In this document: one piece after another, positions 1-5,461 of the stretch | Layout of the letters: the number at the start of each line of letters is the position of its first letter | Position numbering within the stretch: the stretch's first letter is position 1 | Assembly (NCBI GenBank): GCA_015662615.1 | Contig: DQTU01000307.1 | Coordinates: forward strand, 1 to 5,645 | Reading direction: 5' to 3' | Length of the DNA: 5,645 nucleotides | Source of the DNA: Campylobacterales bacterium | GTDB lineage: Bacteria; Campylobacterota; Campylobacteria; Campylobacterales; QNZT01 | Position numbers and translations under genes: made by a program | Notes under the pieces: generated by a model | What the model saw: the letters and a program-made list of their open reading frames with translations, nothing else | The model's database searches: none | Told to the model about the DNA's origin: nothing

Positions 1-206
1 ATGTCCAACCGGAAGTTATGGCGGGAATGACGATGTTTATCCAGGAAGTGGCAAAGAAAACCGGTCTTGACAAAACGGGCTACAGACTTGTGACTAATAA
101 TGGCGAAGACGGAGGGCAGGAGGTTATGCACCTACATTTTCATATACTTGGAGGAGGAAAACTAAAATGGGGTCACAGCCATGAAGATCCGCATAAGAGC
201 ATTTAA
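1..206 (+). CDS. HIT (histidine triad) family protein, Hint-type, 3' part
   Basis: This is the C-terminal part of a histidine-triad protein. Proteins of this family hydrolyse or transfer nucleotides from nucleoside phosphoramidates and related substrates in the cytoplasm. The reading frame is already open at the left edge (first full codon at 3), so the ATG at 18 is probably internal and the gene starts outside the window. The signature HLHFHILGG is encoded at 129-155; its three alternating histidines (129-131, 135-137, 141-143) form the catalytic/nucleotide-binding triad. The preceding NNGEDGGQEV stretch is typical of the Hint branch. The protein ends at TAA 204-206 after a short polar tail. 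About 67 residues are visible of a family usually near 110-120 residues. Nothing indicates co-transcription with the genes to the right. The family call is firm; the substrate is unknown. Confidence 0.93.
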   Translation, partial: VQPEVMAGMTMFIQEVAKKTGLDKTGYRLVTNNGEDGGQEVMHLHFHILGGGKLKWGHSHEDPHKSI

Positions 207-442
207 GAGTTAAAGAAAAAAAGGAGGATCAAAAAAACGGGTTGGATCTGTATGAATTCTACCCAAAAAAGAATAAACAACAGGGATAGAAAAACCAGTG
301 TTGCTTGAGGTTACACTTCGTAAAAAAACAGACGAAAAACTGCCTAATTTAGTACCGCGTTTGACACTCATCTCATAGGTTAGAATTAGAAGGTGAATCT
401 ATGAGGAAATTGAAGTCCAAAATCAACAGAAATTAAAAACCT
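207..442. other. Gap without a convincing gene; orphan Shine-Dalgarno and open scraps
   Basis: No gene can be supported here. A near-perfect Shine-Dalgarno (AAGGAGG, 221-227) is followed by an A-rich stretch with no ATG, GTG or TTG at normal spacing. A TTG at 242, about 14 bases downstream, would open LDLYEFYPKKNKQQG, ending at TAG 287-289. A second open stretch, 277-378, contains VLLEVTLRKKTDEKLPNLV from a possible GTG at 298. An 11-codon frame, 401-436, has AAGGTG before its ATG. These pieces lie in different frames and are too short to identify. They may be remains of one decayed small gene or chance. No hairpin terminator is evident after the HIT gene. Confidence 0.4.
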
Positions 443-523
443 TTCGGACACTTGTGTTATAATTTCACTCTTAGAGATTTTTTACTTTTAACTGTCCGAA
501 TGTAAAACGGCTGGGTGTCCGAA
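443..523. repeat. Three copies of TGTCCGAA (one inverted, two direct) around the promoter: candidate operator
   Basis: The 8-bp word TGTCCGAA occurs directly at 493-500 and 516-523, and as its reverse complement TTCGGACA at 443-450. The inverted copy abuts the extended -10, one direct copy is in the leader, and the other runs into the antitoxin start codon. Type II antitoxin or toxin-antitoxin complexes commonly repress their own promoter through such repeats, so an autoregulatory operator is the natural reading. That role is inferred; the repeats themselves are seen. Confidence 0.55.
455..463 (+). promoter_or_regulatory. Extended -10 promoter element for the toxin-antitoxin remnant
   Basis: TGTTATAAT reads as a perfect extended -10 (TGn followed by consensus TATAAT at 458-463). 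There is no good -35 hexamer 16-18 bases upstream; the corresponding bases are A-rich, as is common in Campylobacterota. Transcription would start near 470, about 50 bases before the antitoxin ATG at 523. The inverted TTCGGACA copy (443-450) lies directly upstream of the element, where a bound repressor would block polymerase. Confidence 0.6.
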
Positions 524-535
524 TGAATCGGCTGG
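493..535 (+). repeat. Imperfect tandem direct repeat spanning the antitoxin start
   Basis: Two adjacent units share TGTCCGAATG, then a short variable A-rich piece, then CGGCTGG. The first unit is 493-514 and the second 516-535. The second supplies the antitoxin ATG (523-525). In the first unit the equivalent ATG (500-502) is followed at once by a TAA (503-505). The pattern suggests a local duplication of the start region. Confidence 0.6.
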
Positions 536-721
536 AGCATGTTGATAAAAAAACAAAAGTCAAAAAGGCGGTAATTTTGCCGTATGATGAGTATCAAAAG
601 CTGATTAAAAATCAAAAAAAATGACTCTTCAAAACAAGAGGGAGCATTTGATAGTTTTGTAGGTATGCTATCTTGTGAGTTCAAAAGTGAAGATGAACGA
701 TATCAAAAGATTGTCAAATGA
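523..721 (+). pseudogene. Frameshifted type II antitoxin (Phd/YefM or RelB-like)
   Basis: From ATG 523 the frame reads 33 residues, including KKAVILPYDEYQKLI, the hydrophobic strand plus 'EY..L' helix typical of Phd/YefM- and RelB-like antitoxin N-termini. It stops at TGA 622-624 just after a run of eight A (614-621). In another frame, from 623 on, sense continues as DSSKQEGAFDSFVGML and then an acidic/basic tail ending QKIVK at TGA 719-721. An indel in the A-run that restores the frame would join the two halves into a protein of about 65 residues, a usual antitoxin size. The final TGA overlaps an ATG (ATGA, 718-721) opening a frame starting MKIFYL, the coupled arrangement expected for antitoxin then toxin. 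The upstream Shine-Dalgarno is weak. The family is inferred from the motif and layout. Slippage on A8 or a sequencing error could be alternatives to true decay. Confidence 0.6.
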
Positions 722-832
722 AGATATTTTACTTAAAAGAAAATCATATCAAAGTGCATCAGCGTTGCTTAAGGGGACTTCTATAGTAAGAAACTAAAAT
801 TTTTTACTTCTGATGAATTTATAAGGTATTAA
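718..832 (+). pseudogene. Remnant of a PIN-domain-like toxin
   Basis: The overlapping ATG at 718 opens MKIFYL, like the start of many PIN-domain ribonuclease toxins (MKIxxDTN...), but the acidic/asparagine active-site motif does not follow and the frame stops at TAG 784-786. A second frame around 735-775 reads KRKSYQSASALLKG, resembling the first helix region after the PIN active-site strand. A third frame, 773-832, reads GDFYSKKLKFFTSDEFIRY, which resembles the PIN C-terminus (final strand, then 'T..EF'). Intact PIN toxins have about 130 residues; only about 38 codons of space exist here, so most of the domain has been deleted and the rest is frameshifted. It cannot encode an active nuclease. 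The PIN identity is an inference from the two ends and the position after an antitoxin. The remnant's stop overlaps the convergent nnrS stop. Confidence 0.5.
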
Positions 833-1983
833 TTTATCTTTTTCCCCACAACCAAAACAGGTAGATATTTAACAGCCCAAGCAATAAAAAGTATAAGCCA
901 AAGTGTTACAGTGATATCAAACATAATACTTGAACCGCTAAACGAGTATAAAGCTCTAAAATAGACAATAATTTGTGTCAGATAAAATAGAAATTTTGTA
1001 CGCTTGTCGATTACCATGTTGTTTCCCGAATGTCCTAAAGTAACACGCGTTCCAAATCCAATCATAACAGTAGTAAGAAACCCTAACATGACAAGATGTA
1101 TTCCTACATAAATAAAATCTTTCTCAAAAATTATCTCAGCTAGTGAAGCAAAACCTGTTAAGATAAGCGATATCGGTAGCCAAAAGATTGCAAGATGTAA
1201 GATCCAAAGAATGGGTTCAGAATTTTGAAAAGGGAGTTTCCATATTTTTATCTCTTTGCCTAAAACAATTCCTGCGATAAAGAGAAAAAAGAAACCGATT
1301 TTAAGTTCAAATACCTCAAAAACTATAAAGAGTGCAAAAAGTGCAAAGACCGTTGGAAGGAGTTTTAAGTTTTTATCTATCATCACATGTGAGAAGAAAG
1401 GAATCATCCTCTGCCCGACTGAAAGTGCAGTAATGGTTAAGAAGAGGTAGATTCCGATGAGTTTTGCCAAACTGAATACGATTTCAGAACCAGTTAAAAA
1501 CCCTATAAAAAAGAGTAAGCCAGAAACAATTCCAGAGCCAAAACCTACCATTATCCACTGTTGGTCATGAAGTTCAGGCATAGGTGAAGCTTTGTAAATT
1601 TGGTAAAAAACTACCATAGTGTAAACAAGAGCTCCTAAAACTAAAAAACTTCCAATATAAATTAAAATTGACGACCAAAGAGAGCCTATTAAAAAGAGTA
1701 GTAAACCAGATGATAATAGCGCAAAATTTGTAACGTATATACTTTTTTCAAGTTCAGGAACTTGACTAAACCTTGGAAAAGTTGTCAGTAAAAATCCTAG
1801 AAAAAATGGCGTAAAAACTCCAAATATTAGGGAATAGGAGTGAAATAAATTTGGTGTGGTTGTAAAGGTTATAACGCCTTTATAGCTAAGCATGAACAAC
1901 ATCATGAATAAAATTGCGTTGATAACTCCCATGACAAAAAAGGGCTGGTGTGGTTGTGAAAAAAAGTAGTTTGGTTTATTCAT
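829..1983 (-). CDS. nnrS: NnrS family haem/copper membrane protein
   Basis: This is a polytopic inner-membrane protein of 384 residues, close to the usual NnrS length, with about 12 hydrophobic segments. NnrS proteins are associated with nitric oxide metabolism and tolerance, and the family's founding member was reported to bind haem and copper. Family landmarks are visible: the N-terminal SQPHQPFF (His12), FHSYSLIFGVF (His48), GQRMIPFFSH at 190-199, GIHLVMLGF with His296, and the signature TRVTLGHSG at 312-320 (His318). These conserved histidines are the likely metal/haem ligands. The start codon shares one base with the stop of the upstream zinc-ribbon gene (TAATG), so its translation is probably coupled to that gene; its own Shine-Dalgarno is weak. 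It is the last gene of the minus-strand operon, and no clear terminator hairpin follows. The family call is secure; which NO or metal stress it serves here is not shown. Confidence 0.93.
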   Translation of the reverse strand: MNKPNYFFSQPHQPFFVMGVINAILFMMLFMLSYKGVITFTTTPNLFHSYSLIFGVFTPFFLGFLLTTFPRFSQVPELEKSIYVTNFALLSSGLLLFLIGSLWSSILIYIGSFLVLGALVYTMVVFYQIYKASPMPELHDQQWIMVGFGSGIVSGLLFFIGFLTGSEIVFSLAKLIGIYLFLTITALSVGQRMIPFFSHVMIDKNLKLLPTVFALFALFIVFEVFELKIGFFFLFIAGIVLGKEIKIWKLPFQNSEPILWILHLAIFWLPISLILTGFASLAEIIFEKDFIYVGIHLVMLGFLTTVMIGFGTRVTLGHSGNNMVIDKRTKFLFYLTQIIVYFRALYSFSGSSIMFDITVTLWLILFIAWAVKYLPVLVVGKKIN

Positions 1984-2546
1984 TAAAATCTATCCAATCG
2001 AATGTAAATGTGGTCGAACTGTTGGCTTATCATACCATTATCCATCTCAGCCGCCAAGAAAAAAGTTCCTAAAACTGCAATCCCTAATACAATGGCTAAA
2101 AATATCTTTGTTTTAGAGTAGGGTCTCTCACCTCTGATTTGTCCGCTTCTTGCGTTTATCGCAAAGCGGAAATCTTTTTTATTGTGTCTGAAGTGTGCTG
2201 TCCAAATGGGGAGGAGGATGTACTTAAATGAGCTTTTATCATGGTATATTTTTAAGTCTGTAATTTGTTGTTTATCTCCACCAATTTTTCGTCTAACTGC
2301 TTCTCGAATGGCATAAGACATGTAATCTTTTGCATACTCAAAACCATCATCAAGAGCGACTTGATAAACTTCACTCTCAAAACCACTCAAGTATTTGTCA
2401 TCAAAGTTTTCCAAATTGTGTAAATCCCATGGCTCTAATGAATCTATCAATTTTCTAGGAATTGTCCGTGTTGCCCCTATCAAAACATCATCAAAATCTC
2501 TCTCAACTACACCACGAACAGGAGTCCACTCAACTCTAGCAACCAT
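1983..2546 (-). CDS. C-terminal fragment of the zinc-ribbon protein, with membrane helix
   Basis: This is the downstream piece of the interrupted gene, 187 residues from the first ATG after the TAA. ATG 2546 is probably an internal methionine: in-frame sense extends a further 50 codons upstream to the TAA, and no Shine-Dalgarno lies at normal spacing. The piece includes the 'FKYILLPIWTAHFRHNKKDF' element and the 'FAINARSGQIRGERPYS' element typical of the family's C-terminal half, followed by a single hydrophobic helix at residues 147-166 and a short tail. This suggests a membrane anchor with the ribbons on the cytoplasmic side. Translation would need reinitiation or read-through. If it is not made, coupling to nnrS through the shared base at 1983 could also suffer. 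Confidence 0.6.
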   Translation of the reverse strand: MVARVEWTPVRGVVERDFDDVLIGATRTIPRKLIDSLEPWDLHNLENFDDKYLSGFESEVYQVALDDGFEYAKDYMSYAIREAVRRKIGGDKQQITDLKIYHDKSSFKYILLPIWTAHFRHNKKDFRFAINARSGQIRGERPYSKTKIFLAIVLGIAVLGTFFLAAEMDNGMISQQFDHIYIRLDRF

Positions 2547-2696
2547 ATCATCTACTAACTGTTCCCGCCCATTGACATAAACCCGTCTTGTAACTCTCTC
2601 ATAATAGGTGTCGCCGCGAAGCCCTCTAAAGTTACTATGGGTTTGACTATCATAAGTCCAATAAGGCAGATAAATACCGTTAAATTTTGAGTCAGT

Positions 2697-3155
2697 TTAT
2701 GTAAATTTTTTAAGGCTATTGGGTGCAACCCAGAGATTTCCCACCCATTTTTTAAAGACTACTTTTGCCTCTTTTTGGTTTATAGCAAAGGGAAGAAGTG
2801 ATTTTGGTGATAGTGGCATAAGCATATCAAGGTTGGTTACGATAGGTGTGGCACAAAACGGACATTTTGTACTTCTGATATGGGCATCCATCTCAAACCC
2901 AGCTCCACATGAGGGGCAAGAAGCTTTTAAATCCTTTTCAAAATCTACTTTTGGAATACTCTCTAAGCGATAAAGTGCATCTTCTAAATCATTTTCATAA
3001 ATAGGAAGTTTTGGAGGATTGATATGGTTAGTAACGCCACAATACTCACACTTTAATGCTCCCTCATCAGCACAAAAAACCAAAGAAGCCCCACATTTGT
3101 TACATGGGAAGCTTTTCTGTGTAAAGTGCGTCCCCTCTTTTAACTTTGGATTCAT
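2697..3155 (-). CDS. Zinc-ribbon N-terminal fragment (152 aa before the TAA)
   Basis: This is the translatable front piece of the interrupted gene. It carries two CxxC...CxxC ribbons: Cys18/Cys21 with Cys36/Cys39, and Cys80/Cys83 with Cys98/Cys101, each expected to hold one structural zinc. A short acidic linker lies between the ribbons. After the second ribbon comes the MLMPLSPKSLLPFAINQKEA region, and the piece ends at KKFT. Zinc ribbons of this type usually mediate protein or nucleic-acid contacts; the ligand here is unknown. ATG 3155 is chosen because it lies 6 bases beyond the SPFH stop and the first ribbon follows at once. Shine-Dalgarno pairing is weak (AGG about 10 bases upstream), consistent with translational coupling. 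This piece lacks the membrane helix of the full protein, so if it is stable it would be soluble. Confidence 0.75.
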   Translation of the reverse strand: MNPKLKEGTHFTQKSFPCNKCGASLVFCADEGALKCEYCGVTNHINPPKLPIYENDLEDALYRLESIPKVDFEKDLKASCPSCGAGFEMDAHIRSTKCPFCATPIVTNLDMLMPLSPKSLLPFAINQKEAKVVFKKWVGNLWVAPNSLKKFT

Positions 3156-3161
3156 ATCTGC

Positions 3162-4232
3162 CTAAAGTGGTGGAGGTGATAAAAAGTTAAATAGGGACTC
3201 TATCTCTTCAATCTCTCTTGCTTTTTTCCATTTTTCCATGCCAGTTCCCCACATAAGAGTAGATGAATTAAGTTTATTAGATTTTACAAAATCCTCAACT
3301 TCATCAATCGTAAAAGGCCCTTGCGGCTCTTTATCTTCTGCGTAATAGTACATTTTTTCATAAGGCTCAGGTGCATAGGTTTTTGGTTCACCGAAGTTTT
3401 TAGCAAGTTTTTCTGCCATGGCAAATCCAACACCCATCGCAGCCATATCTCCTGCTGCACTTCCGCCCTCTTTTGTCATAGACTCCGCAGTTTGGAAAGT
3501 GAGGTATTCGCTTAGATCTTTGATGATTCCCATGCTACTTCTTTTATCAAGCGCCTCTTCAACAGCAGGTGGAACAGAGATGTTTTCGATAATAACCGTG
3601 GTAAGTTCAAGTCCATATTTTGAAAACTCTTCTTTTATTCTCTCGGTTATATAGTCGCCTAATTGGTCATAGTTTGCCGCCAGATCAAGGGTAGGGATGT
3701 TTGAACTTGCTACGATATCTGTAAAACGAGAAATGATGATATTTCTCAGTTGGTTACTTATCTCATCAATTCCAAAGTGACCGTTTGTTCCCACAATCTC
3801 TTTGATAAAGAGAGCAGGGTCATCGATACGAACACCGTAAGTTCCAAAAGCTCTTAGGCGGATAACTCCAAACTCTTTATCTCTTAAAATGATAGGGTTT
3901 TTAGTGCCCCATTTTAGGTCTAAAAACTGTCGAAGATTACAAAAATAGACTTCTGCTTTAAAAGGGGAGTTAAACGAATGGTCCCAATGTTGAAGCGTTG
4001 TTAAAATTGGTAAGTTTTGGGTTTCAAGCTCATAGATTCCTGGTCCTAAAACATCAGCGATTTCTCCTTCATTTACAAACACAGCAGCTTGTGATTGACG
4101 CACCGTCAGTTTTGCTCCGTATTTTATCTCATTGTTGTATCTCTCAAACCGATACACCATCGTCTCATTACTCTCATCAAGCCAGTCAATGACATCAATG
4201 AGCTCACCAAATATCTTATCCCAAAAACCCAT
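3162..4232 (-). CDS. SPFH-domain ('virion core protein'-type) protein with C-terminal GYF_2-like domain
   Basis: This 356-residue protein belongs to the bacterial SPFH group often labelled 'virion core protein' (YdjI-like in Bacillus). SPFH proteins form membrane-associated oligomers. Family landmarks are VRQSQAAVFVNEGEIADVLGPG at 44-65, ETQNLPILTTL at 70-80, NSPFKAEVYF at 88-97, KWGTKNPIILRD at 107-118, RLRAFGTYGVRI at 125-136 and DLAANYDQL at 183-191. A Gly/Ala/Met-rich linker follows at about 255-290. From residue 295 to 347 a GYF_2-like domain begins YYYAEDKEPQGPF and includes TLMWGTGMEKW; such domains bind short proline-rich or other linear peptides. There is no signal peptide or clear N-terminal membrane helix, so it probably acts at the cytoplasmic face. 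The gene starts 12 bases after telA with an AGGGA-type ribosome site and ends in TAG. Neighbouring telA and zinc-ribbon genes suggest a shared complex, which is inference. Confidence 0.9.
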   Translation of the reverse strand: MGFWDKIFGELIDVIDWLDESNETMVYRFERYNNEIKYGAKLTVRQSQAAVFVNEGEIADVLGPGIYELETQNLPILTTLQHWDHSFNSPFKAEVYFCNLRQFLDLKWGTKNPIILRDKEFGVIRLRAFGTYGVRIDDPALFIKEIVGTNGHFGIDEISNQLRNIIISRFTDIVASSNIPTLDLAANYDQLGDYITERIKEEFSKYGLELTTVIIENISVPPAVEEALDKRSSMGIIKDLSEYLTFQTAESMTKEGGSAAGDMAAMGVGFAMAEKLAKNFGEPKTYAPEPYEKMYYYAEDKEPQGPFTIDEVEDFVKSNKLNSSTLMWGTGMEKWKKAREIEEIESLFNFLSPPPL

Positions 4233-4244
4233 CTTAAATCCCTA

Positions 4245-5459
4245 TTACTTTCTTAATCTACCAGCAGCTAAAAGTGCACTGTGTAGTTGTTCTTCAACTT
4301 TTTCAAGCTCTATCTCTGCATGGCGTCTTGCCTCTTTACCTTTGTTCGCAATCTCAATACTCTCATTGATCGTTGCTATTAAAGTCTCATTTGCTTTTTT
4401 GATTGACTCTATATCATAAACACCACGCTCAACTTGAGTTCTCACTTCTCGGTTAACCTCTTGTAAGTTTTCTGCATTTTTTTCTAAAAGTTCATTTGTA
4501 AGGTCAGTTGCTTTTGTAACCGCTTTTGCCGCTTCTCCACTTCTGTAAATTGTAATCGTTTGTGCCAGTTGGTTTTTCCAAAGAGGAACCGTATTTACCA
4601 GCGTTGAACTTATCTTTGTGATGAGTGCTTTGTCATTCTCTTGCACAAGTCTGATACTTGGAAGTGACTGCATTGCAACTTGGCGTGAGAGTCTAAGGTC
4701 ATGAACACGACGCTCCAGATCATCTCTTGTTGCTCTAATATCTTTAAGACCTAAAGTTTTTATCATCTTTTTACTCTCACCAGCTTCAAGTGCAAGTTTT
4801 GGGATAACTTCATTGTCAAGCTCTTCTAGCTTATGCACACCAGCAGCGATATAAAGCTCTAACTCTTTAAAATAGTCAAAATTTACATCATAAAGTCTGT
4901 CAAGTGAAGTGATATCGGTCAATAGTTGTGTTTTGTGCTGCTCTAACTCATCGGTTATCGCATCCACTTGTTGTCTCACTTCTTCATATCTTCCGATAAA
5001 TTTTGTGATAGGTGTTGCCATACCAAAGATTTTACTAAAAAAGCCTTGTTTTGCGTTTGGATTCATACCATCTATATCAAAACCTTTGATAGAGGCAACA
5101 AGGCTATTTAATGAATCTCCTGCACTTCCAAGTTCTTTATTTTTAACACCCTCAAGCATACTTTCACTTACACGGTTAAGGTTTTCTTGTGCACTAGCTC
5201 CAAAAAAGATAACGCTATGTGAATCATGGATATTTATCTCTTTTGCGACAAGCTCCATTTTTGTTTGGTCAATTTGACTTGAAGCTTCATAAGCAACTAT
5301 TCCTTCCTCTTTCATAATAGCGTTTAAATCAGGTGTCGCCTCTTCAAGCTTAGACTCAATTACTTCTAGCTCTCCAGTAAGTTCTTCTCTAGCTTCTTCA
5401 GCTTTTTCTTGTATCTGCTTTGCATTTTCCTCTAATTTTTCAATATCTTTTTTATCCAT
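4245..5459 (-). CDS. telA: TelA family toxic anion resistance protein
   Basis: This 404-residue, highly charged, mostly alpha-helical soluble protein is typical of the TelA/KlaA/YceH family, named for tellurite resistance on IncP plasmids; the biochemical activity is not established. It shows the usual parts: a coiled-coil N-terminus (about 1-40, many Glu/Lys); the conserved core with VIFFGASAQENLNRVSESML at 83-102 and an LGSAGDSLNSL stretch; a long helical middle (about 155-260) including RVHDLRLSRQVAMQSLPSIR at 251-270; the TVPLWKNQL block at 290-298; and a C-terminal coiled coil ending LLAAGRLRK. No membrane segment is seen. ATG 5459 is supported by AAGGAG 7 bases upstream and lies 2 bases past the XpaC-like stop. 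Family members commonly sit beside xpaC and SPFH genes, as here. The real substrate or stress is unknown; tellurite is only the historical name. Confidence 0.93.
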   Translation of the reverse strand: MDKKDIEKLEENAKQIQEKAEEAREELTGELEVIESKLEEATPDLNAIMKEEGIVAYEASSQIDQTKMELVAKEINIHDSHSVIFFGASAQENLNRVSESMLEGVKNKELGSAGDSLNSLVASIKGFDIDGMNPNAKQGFFSKIFGMATPITKFIGRYEEVRQQVDAITDELEQHKTQLLTDITSLDRLYDVNFDYFKELELYIAAGVHKLEELDNEVIPKLALEAGESKKMIKTLGLKDIRATRDDLERRVHDLRLSRQVAMQSLPSIRLVQENDKALITKISSTLVNTVPLWKNQLAQTITIYRSGEAAKAVTKATDLTNELLEKNAENLQEVNREVRTQVERGVYDIESIKKANETLIATINESIEIANKGKEARRHAEIELEKVEEQLHSALLAAGRLRK

Positions 5460-5461
5460 CT

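Larger units (their letters stand above)
1983..3155 (-). pseudogene. TFIIB-type/PriA-like zinc-ribbon membrane protein, interrupted by an in-frame TAA
   Basis: Read as a unit, this is one gene of 391 codons with a single in-frame ochre codon at 2697-2699 (codon 153). The residues after the stop continue as sense: TDSKFNGIYLPYWTYDSQTH, then a stretch ending RRVYVNGREQLVDD, and straight into the piece starting at 2546. The join NSLKKFT-stop-TDSKFNGIYLPYWTYD matches the organisation of zinc-ribbon proteins often annotated as PriA helicase-like or TFIIB-type zinc-ribbon proteins, where one residue fills the stop position. The frame is unchanged on both sides, so one substitution explains the break. 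Domains in order: two four-cysteine zinc ribbons (residues 18-39 and 80-101), a central beta-rich region, and one membrane helix near the C-terminus. The gene starts 6 bases after the SPFH gene and overlaps nnrS by one base. Nonsense mutation, sequence error or read-through cannot be told apart here. Confidence 0.8.

Noticed and set aside
361..386. TTGACA followed by TAGAAT as a promoter
   Set aside because: The spacer is only 14 bases, too short for a sigma-70 promoter, and no gene follows.
401..436. 11-codon frame with an AAGGTG ribosome site
   Set aside because: Too short to support, with no recognisable leader-peptide feature or downstream structure.
457..684. 75-codon open frame on the minus strand
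   Set aside because: It lies opposite the antitoxin remnant and its promoter, has low-complexity Phe/Ile-rich sequence and matches no family pattern.
477..809. 11-base word ATTTTTTACTT at 477-487 and 799-809, flanking the toxin-antitoxin remnant
   Set aside because: It is simple AT-rich sequence with no target-site or inverted-end structure; not convincing as a mobile-element boundary.
2697..2699. Stop-codon reassignment or selenocysteine-type recoding
   Set aside because: The codon is TAA, not TGA, and other genes in the window use TAA as their normal stop.
4132..4419. Plus-strand open frame across the telA/SPFH junction, and similar ones at 1256-1450, 2395-2580, 2719-2973, 3321-3654, 3998-4192 and 4909-5277
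   Set aside because: All are antisense to well-recognised genes, with Ser/Leu/Phe-rich translations expected from the opposite strand.
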